Origin: Novosphingobium sp. NDB2Meth1
GTDB taxonomy: Bacteria; Pseudomonadota; Alphaproteobacteria; Sphingomonadales; Sphingomonadaceae
Reading direction: 5' to 3'
Length of the DNA: 64,000 bases
Assembly: GCF_900117425.1 (NCBI RefSeq)
Contig: NZ_FPEH01000011.1
Span: 620,001-684,000, forward strand
The notes under the pieces were generated by a model. It was not told the DNA's origin. It saw only the letters and a program-made list of their open reading frames with translations, and searched no databases. Position 1 is the stretch's first letter, and the number at the start of each line of letters is the position of its first letter. Position numbers and translations under genes: made by a program. Positions 54,701 through 63,777 of the stretch are shown in pieces.

Positions 54701-56004
54701 GCCTGGCCGGTCTTGAGGCGCTGCGCGGTGAGCGCGAGGGGGAGGCGCAGGCGCTTGCCGTCCCAGTAGGCGGTCCCGGCGGTGCGCAAGCCTTCGGCGA
54801 GGACCGGACCGCTCTTGAGGCGGGCGGCGCGCAGATCGTGGATGATCGCGAGCGCGGTGAAGCGGCCATCGACGGTGGCATCGAGCTGCGCGCCCTGCAG
54901 TTCGGTGCCGGTGCCCGCGAGCAGCAGGTCCGGACGGGCGAGCACGGCGCGGACCTTCACCGCCTCGGCGCGGTCGTTGATCAGATCGACACCGCCCGCC
55001 GCCGTCGCCCGCAGCGCTGCTGCGCCAGCGAAGACCTTGCCGCGCAGGGCGCCATTGGCAGCGGTGCCATCGGCAACGAGGGAGATCCTGTCGCCACTCG
55101 CACGCCGCAGGGCCGGGCCAAGCATGTCGCCGGGGAAGATCTGCCCGGCGAGCGTGTAGCGCCCGGTGTGGTTTTCGAGCTGGAAGGCGGCCAGCTTGCG
55201 CGCGGCGTCGGTGGCGGCGGCCCAGCCGTGCCATTCCTGGAAGGTGCCCTTCCCGCCCGCGCGCGCGGCGATGTCGCGCTTCACGCCGGTGAGCGCGGCG
55301 AGGAGGCCATCCTTCGGGGCGTTGTAGATGAAATCGAGCGCGAACGTGTTGCGATCAGGCTCGCTGTCGAGCCGGAGGCGCAGGCGGTCCCGCCCGCCAA
55401 GCCGCCCGCCGAGGCTGATGAGCGCGCGGCCGCGGCGGATATCGGTGCGGGCGGAAAAGTCGATCCGCCGCCGCTCGCCCATGATCGAGCGGTCGACGAT
55501 CAGGTTCTCCGCCGCGAGCTTGCCGATGCGGATGTCGAAATCGGGGAGGATCGGCTGGTTGGGATCGCCGGGCCTCAGACGCGGCGCGCGCAGGAGGGTG
55601 CCGCGCTTGAGGATCAGCGAGCGGATGTCGAGGCCCTTGAACAGGCCGGAGCGCGGATCGAGCCCGAACCAGGCCATGGGCCGCCAATCGAGCGAGGCTT
55701 CGGGCACGACCATGAAGCGGCCTTCGGGATCGCTGAGGACGACTTCGTGCAGGCTCATGTCGCCGAAGAGGGTGCCGTCGATCCGGCCGATGCGGATCCT
55801 GAGGCCCGAGCCGGGGACGATGGCGGCGATGCGGTCTGCCACGAAGCGGTGGCCGAGCGAGCTGTCGAGCACGATGACCGAACCGGCGATGGCCACTGCA
55901 AAGAGCAGCGCCGCGAGAACCAGCCCGCGCCCCCAGCCCAGTACGCGACGCAAGGCGCCCTTGCGCGGCGGCGGCGGCGTTTCGGCAGGCGCCCCCTCGG
56001 CCAT
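51763..56004 (-). CDS. tamB: Translocation and assembly module protein TamB
   Basis: 1413 residues. A short cytoplasmic N-terminus and one membrane helix (about 28-48) anchor it in the inner membrane; the rest is a very long beta-rich stretch of repeated short strands, a lipid-transfer-type groove (AsmA/TamB-like), ending in the conserved DUF490 domain (FDLTRGRIRFVGEVPVDPRLDI, LPEEELLSRMLFGSSITQIS). With TamA it helps outer membrane protein assembly and phospholipid transport. ATG 56002-56004 shares one base with the tamA stop (TGATG), so translation is coupled. Confidence 0.95.
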   Translation of the reverse strand: MAEGAPAETPPPPRKGALRRVLGWGRGLVLAALLFAVAIAGSVIVLDSSLGHRFVADRIAAIVPGSGLRIRIGRIDGTLFGDMSLHEVVLSDPEGRFMVVPEASLDWRPMAWFGLDPRSGLFKGLDIRSLILKRGTLLRAPRLRPGDPNQPILPDFDIRIGKLAAENLIVDRSIMGERRRIDFSARTDIRRGRALISLGGRLGGRDRLRLRLDSEPDRNTFALDFIYNAPKDGLLAALTGVKRDIAARAGGKGTFQEWHGWAAATDAARKLAAFQLENHTGRYTLAGQIFPGDMLGPALRRASGDRISLVADGTAANGALRGKVFAGAAALRATAAGGVDLINDRAEAVKVRAVLARPDLLLAGTGTELQGAQLDATVDGRFTALAIIHDLRAARLKSGPVLAEGLRTAGTAYWDGKRLRLPLALTAQRLKTGQAMVDPRLPGARLTGDLVLAGSKLTSDRLDLTAKGASARLALDGDLARSRFALTGPVTARGIALPDLGLADGEARIQLTVGGGQSWLLTADGAGRLARIDNATLANLTGGNVRARGAITVGGTQPLLIRRGELTSTKLTMALGSWTQANGITTLAGQGRHVEYGPFTFDAALAKDGPRATLVLANPLPAASLKDVHLALAPEGDGFRIETKGDSRLGPFSGSVMLTAPKDGPVKLGIERFTVYQTEIIGSVAIAREGATGSLTLAGGGVKGTVDFAPEGAGQALKAVITARGARFGGDSPIAVGNAEITADGRIEGGDTTLTASLKAEGISAGKLFIGRLAADAALVNGSGSVTASLSGRRGTSFALQGTAAFSPDRIIAFVAGDYAGRAISMPRRAVLEREPDEAGEGQAAGWRLQPTQVDFGRGSIIASGHVLGGATKLQILLSRMPLSVLDIVLPDLGLGGLASGVIDYENDHLGAPAGHAAVEIKGLTRSGLVLTSRPLDIALVAALDPAALQVRAVAREGAAMRGRVQALVSDLPRGGTMLERLRGGSLQAQLRYSGPAEALWRLAAIEVIDLTGPLGAAASVSGSLDHPVITGAVATRALRVQSNLTGSDVRDVEALGSFADARLSLAHFSGTTPGGGMVSGSGVVDLSNAASRGVGLDLRLAATNAQLINRDDMGATVTGPLRLLSDGIGGTIAGRVHIDRARWTLGRANVIEQLPTIRTRETNLRADIAPPRTPYTPWKYLIDAAGADRIDVRGLGLESEWGADIRLRGDTANPQIFGSADLVRGGYEFAGRRFDLTRGRIRFVGEVPVDPRLDIVAEGDANGVSAKIAISGSALKPQITFSSVPALPEEELLSRMLFGSSITQISAPEAVQLASALAAFRGGGGLDPINKVRNAIGLDRLRIISADASVGRSTSIAVGKYLGRRVFVELITDGRGYSATSAEFRITRWLVLLGTVSTIGDESLNLKASKDY

Positions 56005-58241
56005 CAGAAGGCCTGCCCCAGCGACACGTAGACGCCGATGCGGCTGTCCCCCTTGGAGGGGTTGAGCGGGGTGCCGAGGTCGAGGCGGATCGGGCCGAAG
56101 CTGGTCTGGTAGCGCAGGCCGATGCCCGCACCGACCTTGAGGCCGTTGACCGTGGGCGAAGCGGTGGTGCCCACGGTGCCGGCATCGACGAAGGGCACCA
56201 GGCTGACCGCGCCGCCCATCAGCCCGGTCTGGACGCGGGCCTCGAGCGAGAACTCCGACAGGCTGCGCCCGCCGCTGGGATTGCCGAGCGCATCGCGCGG
56301 GCCGACCCCCTGATAGGTGAAGCCGCGCACGGAGGCGCCGCCGCCCGCGTAGAACCGCCGCGACGGCGCGATGGAATTGACGTTGACGCCGGGGATCGTG
56401 CCGAGCCGCACGCGCTCGGCCAGCACGATGCGGCTGGTGATCGGCTGGTAGGCGCTCGCATCAAGCTGGGCGCGCACGTAGCTCGACCGCAAGCCGTTCT
56501 GGATCGAGATTTCCGGGCTCAGCCGCAGCGAGACGCGCACGCCGCGCTTGGGATCGAGCAGATCGTTGCTGCCATCATAGGCCCCGCGCAGGGGCAGCGC
56601 GCCGATGAAATAGGTCGTGCGGGTGGAGCCGGGCGCGGCGGGCAGTTCGCTGGTGGCGAGGAGTTCGAAGCCCGCCGACCAGACAAAGGCCTTCTGGAAG
56701 ATCAGCGTCGTCTGCTTTTCGTAGGTGGCCGAAAACGAGAGCGTGCGCGCCTGATAGGCGTCAGTGCGGCGGGTCTGGGCATAGAGATCGGCGGTGAACA
56801 CCTGATCGCGGCCGAGGAAGTTGTTGCGGCGATAGGTCGCGCCGAGCAGCTGTTCGCGCGTGCCGACCACGCCGCGGAAGCGGACAAGGCCTTCGGGCGG
56901 GAAGAAGTTGCGGTTTTCCCAGCTTGCCTCGACGCGCACGCCCTCGCCGCTCGAATAGCCGATCAGGCCTGCAATGGTGCGCTGCGGCGCCTTGGACAGC
57001 GTGACATCGACGTCGGCGACACCGGGCTGCGCCTCTGCCGCCGGGGTGACTTCGCGCGGGGTGACGGTGACGGCGGAGACGAGACCGGTCGCGAGGATGG
57101 CCTGCCTGAGGTCGTCCATGCGCGAACGGCGGTAGGGATCGCCGGGGCGGAAGCGGGCGATGCGCGAGAGGTGGCGGGAGGAGAGGTAATCGGGGAGCGA
57201 ACTGTGGACCTCACCCATCACATACTGACCGCCGCTGGTAACGGGGATGGTGAGATCGCCGGTGCGGTCGGCATGGTCGATCGAGAGGTCCGGCTCGCCC
57301 ACCTTGGCGAAGGCATGCCCGCCCTCGCCCAGCGAAGTAATCAGGTGGTCGCGCTCTGCGACGATGCGGTCGCTGTTGACCGGATCGCCGGGCGAAAGCG
57401 CGAAGGCGCGGGTGAGCGCCGGAGCATCGCGCTGCAAGGCGATATCGCCGAGGCTGATGCGCGAGAAGGTGTAGCGCGGCCCGGGGCGGATATCGAAGCG
57501 GACGCCGACTTTCTTGAGATCGATCGCCGGTGCCGGACCGCCACCCTCGACCGGCGCGGCATAACCGGTGGTGCTCTGGAAGACTTCGGCGTCGTAGTAG
57601 CCATAGACGCGCAAGACCTGCTGCAGCAGTTCGGTATCCTGCCGGGCGCGGCGGGTCAGCTGGGCGAGGTTGTCTTCCTCGTTGCCGAACTTGCGCAGCG
57701 CGGCAAGCGCACCGAAGCGCTGGGTCACGGCCTCGCGTTCGGGCAGCGCGGCCTCGTCCGGAGGGAAGGCGAGCACGAGCTGCGGGGTGATCGGGAGCAG
57801 GCTGGCGCCGGGGATCTGGCCGATGCCGCGCCCGCTGCCGGGATCAGCGTCACTCGCCAGCGCCTGCCCCGCCGCCTTGGCCTGCTCGGCCGCCTCGCCG
57901 ATATCGGGATCGGGGGTGAGCGGGGCGATCGGCGGAAGCTCGGACGCGTCCGGCCAGGCCAGCGTGATCGCGGGAATGCCCGTCAGCGGCTCAATCGCAT
58001 CGGGCGAAAGCAGCGTGCTGGGATCGGGCACGGGGACTTTGGCGGCGTCGGTCTGGTTCGCCCAGGCCTTGGGATCATCGAGCGCGGAATCGGGGATCAG
58101 GTCTTCGAGCGCCTGATCCGCATCACGCGTCTGGGCGTGCGAGGATTGCGGCAGGATGGCAAGCAGGACAGCCGGCAGCAGCGCCCGCAGGACATCAGAC
58201 GGGGCGGTACTGCGTGTGCGCGGCGGCTGCGGCGAGGCCAT
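56004..58241 (-). CDS. tamA: Translocation and assembly module protein TamA (Omp85 family)
   Basis: 745 residues; E. coli TamA has 577. A signal peptide (about 14-38, ending SSHAQ) is followed by an extra Asp/Pro-rich region of about 130 residues, then POTRA domains ([28 protein letters not shown]) and the Omp85 barrel with [18 protein letters not shown], the VRGF lid-lock motif (about 640), and the C-terminal [12 protein letters not shown] ... [10 protein letters not shown] ending in Phe. ATG 58239-58241 lies inside the end of bpt (47-base overlap); no later ATG, GTG or TTG precedes the signal peptide, so this start is likely. Confidence 0.93.
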   Translation of the reverse strand: MASPQPPRTRSTAPSDVLRALLPAVLLAILPQSSHAQTRDADQALEDLIPDSALDDPKAWANQTDAAKVPVPDPSTLLSPDAIEPLTGIPAITLAWPDASELPPIAPLTPDPDIGEAAEQAKAAGQALASDADPGSGRGIGQIPGASLLPITPQLVLAFPPDEAALPEREAVTQRFGALAALRKFGNEEDNLAQLTRRARQDTELLQQVLRVYGYYDAEVFQSTTGYAAPVEGGGPAPAIDLKKVGVRFDIRPGPRYTFSRISLGDIALQRDAPALTRAFALSPGDPVNSDRIVAERDHLITSLGEGGHAFAKVGEPDLSIDHADRTGDLTIPVTSGGQYVMGEVHSSLPDYLSSRHLSRIARFRPGDPYRRSRMDDLRQAILATGLVSAVTVTPREVTPAAEAQPGVADVDVTLSKAPQRTIAGLIGYSSGEGVRVEASWENRNFFPPEGLVRFRGVVGTREQLLGATYRRNNFLGRDQVFTADLYAQTRRTDAYQARTLSFSATYEKQTTLIFQKAFVWSAGFELLATSELPAAPGSTRTTYFIGALPLRGAYDGSNDLLDPKRGVRVSLRLSPEISIQNGLRSSYVRAQLDASAYQPITSRIVLAERVRLGTIPGVNVNSIAPSRRFYAGGGASVRGFTYQGVGPRDALGNPSGGRSLSEFSLEARVQTGLMGGAVSLVPFVDAGTVGTTASPTVNGLKVGAGIGLRYQTSFGPIRLDLGTPLNPSKGDSRIGVYVSLGQAF

Positions 58242-59064
58242 CCATGAGCCCGTCCTTCCCGCTGTCGTCCGCGATTCGCCGATCTGCACCCCTTGCGGTC
58301 GCAGCGCGGTCGATCGCGCGGGCCTGCTCATCGGGGTCAAAGCGTTCCCATCCTTCACGGCCCAGACGTTCGAGGGGCCGGTACCGCACCTTGTACTGCA
58401 TGCGCGCCGAACCTTCGACCCAATACCCGAGATAGACGTAGGGTAGACCAATCCGGGCGGCATGCAGGATGTGGTCCAGAATGATGAAATTGCCAAGCCC
58501 CCGCCGCTTCGCATCATCGGGTTCGTAGAAGCTGTAGATCATCGACAGACCATCACCCTGACGGTCGGTCAGGCAGGCGCCGACGAGCTTGCCGGGCTTC
58601 CCGTCCACACCCGGCTCGCGATACTCGATCACGAAGGTGCTGACGGGCGTGTGCTCGACCATGTCGGCGAAGTCCATCTCGTCCATCGAGGCCATCCCGC
58701 CACCGGGATGGCGGGCAGCGAGATAACGCTGGAGCAGCTCGAATTGTTCCGGAGTGGACCACGGCTTGCACGCGGTGACGACGAGATCGCCGTTGCGCTT
58801 CAAATTCTTGCGCTGGGTGGCCGAGGGGACGAATTCGTTCGCCACGACGCGGACCGAAATGCAGGCCGAGCAATCGATGCAGCTGGGGCGATAAGCGACC
58901 GTCTGGCTGCGGCGGAACCCGATGCGGCCAAGCGCATCGTTGAGCTCGTCGGCATTCGGCCCCTTCAGCTCGGTGAACACCTTGCGCTCCGTCTTGCCCG
59001 GCAGATAGGGGCAGGCGCTCGGGCTGGTCACGAAGAAGCGGGGGAAGCGGACGGGCGCGGTCAC
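58195..59064 (-). CDS. bpt: Aspartate/glutamate leucyltransferase
   Basis: 289 residues. Bpt adds leucine from Leu-tRNA to proteins with N-terminal Asp or Glu, marking them for ClpS-ClpAP (N-degron pathway). N-terminal [34 protein letters not shown] with paired cysteines, [13 protein letters not shown] [11 protein letters not shown], and the GNAT-like half [20 protein letters not shown] with [20 protein letters not shown] 59062-59064 is the start. The last 47 bases overlap tamA. Confidence 0.95.
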   Translation of the reverse strand: MTAPVRFPRFFVTSPSACPYLPGKTERKVFTELKGPNADELNDALGRIGFRRSQTVAYRPSCIDCSACISVRVVANEFVPSATQRKNLKRNGDLVVTACKPWSTPEQFELLQRYLAARHPGGGMASMDEMDFADMVEHTPVSTFVIEYREPGVDGKPGKLVGACLTDRQGDGLSMIYSFYEPDDAKRRGLGNFIILDHILHAARIGLPYVYLGYWVEGSARMQYKVRYRPLERLGREGWERFDPDEQARAIDRAATARGADRRIADDSGKDGLMDGLAAAAAHTQYRPV

Positions 59065-59213
59065 GGCCTGGGCGGTATCCTCTCGTCACGCCGCCGGCCC
59101 ATCCGGCAGCGCTGACGAGGGCAACATGCCTCAGCCGGGCGATTGGTGAAAGAGCGATTAACCACCAAAGGTAGTTAATCGGCAAGGAATCGGCCGAGGT
59201 GTTGTGGACAGGC

Positions 59214-59246
59214 GGGCGGGCGTACCGAAACGGGATGCGCCCGCCC
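59214..59246 (-). terminator. Hairpin after ilvA
   Basis: GGGCGGGCG (59214-59222) pairs perfectly with CGCCCGCCC (59238-59246), 20 bases past the ilvA stop. There is no T run on the minus strand, so termination is not certain. Confidence 0.55.
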
Positions 59247-59266
59247 TGAAATCTGACGAAACAGGC

Positions 59267-60514
59267 TTAACCGAGCTCGACCTGCTGCACATCGTAGCCC
59301 TTGGCGCGCAGGCCCGCGACGAGGAGGTCGATCTGCTCGCGGTCGCGCGCTTCGCATTCGATCTCGGCGGTAAGCCCCTTGGCGGGGAGCGAGGTGAAGA
59401 TGCGGTTGTGCCAGACTTCGAGGATGTTGACCTGGTGGCGGTTGAAGTCCTCCACCACCTTGAACAGCGCGCCGGGGCGGTCCTGCAGCGTGAGGCGCAG
59501 GCGCGCGAGGCGGCCCGAGCGGGCGAGATCGCGCAGCAGCACGTTGGCGAGGAGGCGCGTGTCGATGTTGCCGCCGCACAGGACAAGGCCGATCTTGCGG
59601 CCGGCAAAACGCTTGCGGTGGGTCATCACCGCAGCAAGGCCGGCAGCGCCGGCGCCTTCGACCACGGTCTTCTCGATCTGGAGCAGCACGGCGACGGCGG
59701 TTTCGAGCGCCGGTTCGCCGACAAGCACGATGTCGTCCGCGATCTTCCTGAGCACGGCGGAGGTGAAGGTGCCCGGCTCCTTGACCGCGATGCCTTCGGC
59801 GATGGTATCGCCGCCGCAGGGCAGTTCGAGGCCCTTGAGCCTGGCGTACATCGACGGGAACAGCGTGGCCTGAACGCCTACGAGGCCGATCGAGGGCTTC
59901 AATCCGCGCGCGGCGGTGCCCATGCCGGAGAACAGCCCGCCGCCGCCGATGGGGACGACGAGTGTCTCGAGTTCGGGCACGTCCTCCAGCATTTCGAGCG
60001 CGACGGTGCCCTGCCCGGCGGCGACATGCGGATCATCGAAGGGGTGGACGAAGGTCAAGCCGCGCTCGGCTTCGAGCTGGCGCGCGTAGGCATAGGCTTC
60101 GTCGAAAGTCTCGCCTTCGAGCACGACATTGCCGCCGACGCTTTCGGTCTGCATGATCTTCACCGTCGGCGTCGTGCGCGGCATCACGATGGTGACGGGC
60201 ATGCCGAGCCGCGTGCCGTGGTAGGAGAGGCCCTGCGCGTGGTTGCCTGCCGAAGCCGCGATCACGCCTTTCGAGCGCTGCTCTTCCGACAGCTGGAGCA
60301 GCGCGTTCAATGCGCCGCGTTCCTTGTAGGCGGCGGTGAACTGCAGGTTTTCGAACTTGAGCCAGATTTCCGCGCCGGTAATCTCGCTGAGCGTCTTGCT
60401 GTGGAGCGTGGGCGTGCGCACGACCTGCCCGGCGATCCGCGCGGCAGCGGCGCGCACATCGTCGAGGGTCAGCAGCGGAGCGGCGGTTGTGGCCGAAGTC
60501 GGGGCAGTGCTCAT
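59267..60514 (-). CDS. ilvA: Threonine ammonia-lyase with C-terminal ACT domain
   Basis: 415 residues. The PLP enzyme turns threonine into 2-oxobutyrate for isoleucine synthesis. The PLP lysine is in NLQFTAAYKERGALNAL (about 56-72), the phosphate loop is SAGNHAQGLSYH, and GGGGLFSGMG is the second phosphate-binding turn. The last 85 residues are a single ACT domain (RLRLTLQDRPGALFKVVEDF), the shorter TdcB/YbiX-like layout rather than the double ACT of E. coli IlvA. ATG 60512-60514. Confidence 0.94.
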   Translation of the reverse strand: MSTAPTSATTAAPLLTLDDVRAAAARIAGQVVRTPTLHSKTLSEITGAEIWLKFENLQFTAAYKERGALNALLQLSEEQRSKGVIAASAGNHAQGLSYHGTRLGMPVTIVMPRTTPTVKIMQTESVGGNVVLEGETFDEAYAYARQLEAERGLTFVHPFDDPHVAAGQGTVALEMLEDVPELETLVVPIGGGGLFSGMGTAARGLKPSIGLVGVQATLFPSMYARLKGLELPCGGDTIAEGIAVKEPGTFTSAVLRKIADDIVLVGEPALETAVAVLLQIEKTVVEGAGAAGLAAVMTHRKRFAGRKIGLVLCGGNIDTRLLANVLLRDLARSGRLARLRLTLQDRPGALFKVVEDFNRHQVNILEVWHNRIFTSLPAKGLTAEIECEARDREQIDLLVAGLRAKGYDVQQVELG

Positions 60515-60543
60515 GGGCCAAGGCCCCTAGTCTAAACCTGCCC

Positions 60544-60924
60544 TCAAGGGAACCTTCGTTCCGCCTGGCGGGCGCGGCGAGGCAGATTCATTGCGTGGAG
60601 CAGTGCCAGGACGGCAACGATCGCGATCGTATCGGCGATCCAGTCCTGAATGTCGCAGTCGCGGTGCAGCGAAGGGATCGACTGCAGCACTTCTACCAAC
60701 GCACCGAGGAACGAGAGCCGCTCGGCAAGCCGTGTCTTCGGGAAAGCCGGAAACGCGAAGGTGCCGAGGAACGCCAGCGTGCCGAAGGCGAGCATGTGCT
60801 GCGCCTTGTCTCCGAATTCGCGGAAATGCGGCGGGGGCGGCAGCAGCGCCAGCGTGAGCGCGGAGGCCAGACAGACCCAGAAGGCAATCTCGGCAAAGCC
60901 GACGTATCTTTTGCGGTGCAGCAT
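60544..60924 (-). CDS. VanZ-like membrane protein
   Basis: 126 residues with about four hydrophobic segments. The VanZ-type pattern is visible: DKAQHMLAFGTLAFLG (about 39-54), then EVLQSIPSLHRDCDIQDWIADTIA with the acidic residues typical of the family (about 78-101). Function is unknown; VanZ itself gives teicoplanin tolerance. ATG 60922-60924. It is divergent from the dehydrogenase gene across 105 bases; its stop is 29 bases upstream of ilvA, so they may share a transcript. Confidence 0.78.
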   Translation of the reverse strand: MLHRKRYVGFAEIAFWVCLASALTLALLPPPPHFREFGDKAQHMLAFGTLAFLGTFAFPAFPKTRLAERLSFLGALVEVLQSIPSLHRDCDIQDWIADTIAIVAVLALLHAMNLPRRARQAERRFP

Positions 60925-61029
60925 GATGTCGGAGCTAGACCGACCGCCCCTTGCCGCCAAGTACAATTGCATCCGCCGGTACGCGAAGGGGGCTGGCGGC
61001 GCGCGGCAAAGCGGTTAGAACCCGCTGCC

Positions 61030-61938
61030 ATGACCGACGCAACCACCACTCCGCTCAATGTCTCGTTCCTCGGCCTTGGCGTGATGGGCGGGGCCATGGC
61101 CCGCCATCTCGGCACCGCAGGCCACACGCTGACCATCTACAATCGCACGCCGGCGCGCGCGGAAGCGTGGCAAGCCGCGCATCCGGGCCTTGCCGCGCGC
61201 GTCGCCTCCAGCCCGGCAGAAGCTGCCGAGGGCGCGGATGTGGTGATCACCTGCGTCGGGAACGATGACGACTTGTCGGATGTCGTGCTGAGCCCCACCG
61301 GCGTTTTCAGCACCTTGCGCCGGGGCGCGCTGTTCATCGACCATACCACCGTTTCGGCGCGGATTGCCCGCCAGATCGCGGTCGAGGGGCGCGACAAGGA
61401 ACTGCTCTGCGTCGATGCGCCGGTAACCGGCGGGCAATCGGGCGCGGAAGCGGGCACGCTTTCGATCATGTGCGGCGGCAGCGAGAAGGCGGTCGATGCG
61501 GCGCGTCCCGTGCTGGCGGCCTATGCCAAGCGGGTGACGCATGTCGGCAAGCCGGGCGCCGGACAGACCGCGAAGATGGCCAACCAGATGTGCATCGCGG
61601 GCGCCATCGCGGGCTTGTCCGAGGCGATCCGCTTTGCGCAGGCGGCGCGGCTCGATCTCGACAAGGTGTTCGAGGCGATCTCGGGCGGCGCGGCGCAATC
61701 GTGGCAGATGGACAACCGCTGGCACACGATGGCGAAGGACGAATTCGACTTCGGCTTTGCGGTCGACTGGATGCGCAAGGACCTCGGGCTCGCCATCGAG
61801 GAAGCGCGCAGCGTGGGAGCAAGCGTGCCGACCACGGCGCTGATCGACCAGTTCTACGCCGACGTGCAGGCGCTGGGCGGCGGTCGGCAGGATACGAGCG
61901 CGCTGATCCGCAGGCTGCCGCGGCGGGGGAACGGGTGA
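61030..61938 (+). CDS. 3-hydroxyisobutyrate dehydrogenase-like NAD(P)-dependent protein
   Basis: 302 residues, beta-hydroxyacid dehydrogenase family. Cofactor loop FLGLGVMGGAMARHL (about 12-26), the NADP-linked Arg in YNRTPARAEAW, DAPVTGGQSGAEAGTLSIMCG (substrate loop, about 124-144), the catalytic Lys in GQTAKMANQ (about 180) and DFGFAVDWMRKDLGLA near the end. The exact substrate (3-hydroxyisobutyrate, tartronate semialdehyde or other) cannot be told. ATG 61030. Its stop shares one base with the next ATG (TGATG), so it is coupled to the amidohydrolase. Confidence 0.92.
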   Translation: MTDATTTPLNVSFLGLGVMGGAMARHLGTAGHTLTIYNRTPARAEAWQAAHPGLAARVASSPAEAAEGADVVITCVGNDDDLSDVVLSPTGVFSTLRRGALFIDHTTVSARIARQIAVEGRDKELLCVDAPVTGGQSGAEAGTLSIMCGGSEKAVDAARPVLAAYAKRVTHVGKPGAGQTAKMANQMCIAGAIAGLSEAIRFAQAARLDLDKVFEAISGGAAQSWQMDNRWHTMAKDEFDFGFAVDWMRKDLGLAIEEARSVGASVPTTALIDQFYADVQALGGGRQDTSALIRRLPRRGNG

Positions 61939-63773
61939 TGCGAGCTTTGCGCTTGCCGCTGCCCACCCCCGACCCCTCCCGCAAGCGGGAGGGGGGTACG
62001 AAGGGAACTGCGTGCCGCAAGCGGGAAGGTAGAAGCAAGCGAAACGGGCTCCCCTCCCGCTTGCGGGAGGGGTTGGGGGTGGGCCTCGCAGCGCTCGCCA
62101 TTGCGCTTGGCAGTGCCGCCCATGCCGACACCCTCGTCGACAATGTGCAGGGCCAGACCATCGGCGCGGACGGCCATGTCGAGCGGTTCAAGGCCCTGGT
62201 GTTCGATGATGCCGGGGTGATCAAGACGCTGATCCGCGACGGCGAGAAGACGCCGAAGAAGGGGTTTCAGTACCGCATCGACGGCAAGGGTCGCCTGCTG
62301 CTGCCCGGCCTGATCGACGCGCATGTCCACGTGATGAGCACCGGCTTTGCCGCGTTGACGCTCGATCTTTCGGAAACGAACAGCCTTGCCGAAGCGCTCG
62401 AGAAGATCGCCGCCTATGCCAAGGCGCATCCGGACCGGCCGTGGCTGATCGGGCGCGGGTGGAACCAGGAGCGCTGGAAGCTGGGGCGGTTCCCGACGGC
62501 CGCCGAGCTCGACAGCGTGGTGGCCGACCGGCCCGTGTGGCTGGAACGCGCGGATGGCCATGCCGGGTGGGGCAACAGCGCGGCCTTGAAGGCAGGCGGG
62601 GTGACGGCGGCGACGCAGGCGCCTTCGGGCGGCGAGATCATCCGGCTGGCCGACGGCAGCCCGGCGGGCGTGCTGGTCGATAACGCCTCGAACATTGTCG
62701 CCGCCAAGGTCCCGCCGCCGACGCCGCGCGACTATGACGCGGCCTTTGCCCTCGCCCAGCGCGATTTCTACCGACGCGGCCTGACCGCGGTGGCCGACAT
62801 GGGCACCGAAATGGCCGACTGGCAAACCTTCCGCCGCGCGGGCGATGCCAACACGCTCTACGTGCGGATCATGGCCTATGGCGCCGGGATCGACGGCACG
62901 ATCCAGATCGGCGGCCCCGGCCCCTCCCCCTGGCTCTATGCCGACCGGCTGCGGCTGGGTGGCGTGAAGCTCTACATGGACGGCGCGCTGGGTTCGCGCG
63001 GGGCGTGGCTCAAGGCGCCCTATCACGACAAGCCCGATACGCGGGGGCTGCCGCGGCTGACGCAGACCCAGCTCGGCAACCTGATGAGCCGCGCGGCGAT
63101 GGACCAGTACCAGATCGCCGTCCACGCCATCGGCGACGAGGCCAACGCGGTGCTGCTGGGCGCGATGGAGGACCTTTCCGCCACCTACAAGGGCGACCGG
63201 CGCTGGCGGATCGAGCATGCGCAAGTGATCGATCCCGCCGATTGGCCGATTGCCGAGCGAGTGGCAAAGTCGGTCGGGCTGATTGCTTCGATGCAGCCGG
63301 TGCACCAGACCTCGGACCGCCTGATGGCCGAGGCGCGGCTCGGGCCGGAGCGGCTTTCGGGCGCCTATGCCTGGGCTTCGGCCAAGGCGCATGGTGCGGT
63401 GCTGGCGTTTGGCTCGGACACGCCGGTCGAATTGCCCGATCCCTGGACCGGCATCGCCGCCGCGATCAGCCGGATCGACGAGAACGGCCAGCCCGCGGGC
63501 GGCTGGCAGGCGCAGGAGCGCGTGAGCCGCGAGACGGCGCTGGCGGGCTATACCGCCGACGCCGCCTATGCGGGCTTTGCCGAGAAGCGCTTCGGCCGTC
63601 TGGCTCCGGGCGAGCGCGCCGATTTCATCTTCGTCGATACCGATCCGATGACCGCGACACCCGAAGCGATCCGCAAGACCAAGGTGCTCGAAACCTGGGT
63701 CGGCGGCGGCAAGGTGTGGGATGCGGCAAAGCCCGAAGGCGGCGCGGCGGGCGCGGAGCCGGTGAAGCGCTGA
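61938..63773 (+). CDS. Exported amidohydrolase (YtcJ-like) with palindromic repeat in its N-terminus
   Basis: 611 residues from ATG 61938-61940. Residues about 9-49 are encoded by family D repeat 1; the signal-like stretch GLAALAIALGSAAHAD follows (about 49-64). The amidohydrolase_3 domain has LLPGLIDAHVHVMSTG (metal His pair), the metal Lys region VKLYMDGALGSRG, AVHAIGDEANAVLL, RIEHAQVIDPAD and LAFGSDTPVELPDPW. Such enzymes split C-N bonds of varied substrates. If translation began at TTG 62061-62063 inside the right repeat arm, a short signal peptide with REG at its front would result. The core is intact. Confidence 0.9.
   Translation: MRALRLPLPTPDPSRKREGGTKGTACRKREGRSKRNGLPSRLREGLGVGLAALAIALGSAAHADTLVDNVQGQTIGADGHVERFKALVFDDAGVIKTLIRDGEKTPKKGFQYRIDGKGRLLLPGLIDAHVHVMSTGFAALTLDLSETNSLAEALEKIAAYAKAHPDRPWLIGRGWNQERWKLGRFPTAAELDSVVADRPVWLERADGHAGWGNSAALKAGGVTAATQAPSGGEIIRLADGSPAGVLVDNASNIVAAKVPPPTPRDYDAAFALAQRDFYRRGLTAVADMGTEMADWQTFRRAGDANTLYVRIMAYGAGIDGTIQIGGPGPSPWLYADRLRLGGVKLYMDGALGSRGAWLKAPYHDKPDTRGLPRLTQTQLGNLMSRAAMDQYQIAVHAIGDEANAVLLGAMEDLSATYKGDRRWRIEHAQVIDPADWPIAERVAKSVGLIASMQPVHQTSDRLMAEARLGPERLSGAYAWASAKAHGAVLAFGSDTPVELPDPWTGIAAAISRIDENGQPAGGWQAQERVSRETALAGYTADAAYAGFAEKRFGRLAPGERADFIFVDTDPMTATPEAIRKTKVLETWVGGGKVWDAAKPEGGAAGAEPVKR
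61961..62084. repeat. Palindromic repeat family D, complete copy inside the amidohydrolase gene
   Basis: Left arm 61961-61994 and right arm 62051-62084, 34 bases each, are inverted copies with one mismatch; each holds its own CCCCTCCCGC/GCGGGAGGGG hairpin. The 56-base centre carries another degenerate GCCGCAAGCGGG unit. No stop codon appears in the amidohydrolase frame. Confidence 0.92.
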
Positions 63774-63777
63774 TCGC

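Noticed and set aside
53257..56031. A 924-codon open frame antisense to tamB
   Set aside because: Its composition (Ala, Gly, Arg, Glu, Asp) mirrors the tamB codons and it shows no domain or ribosome site.
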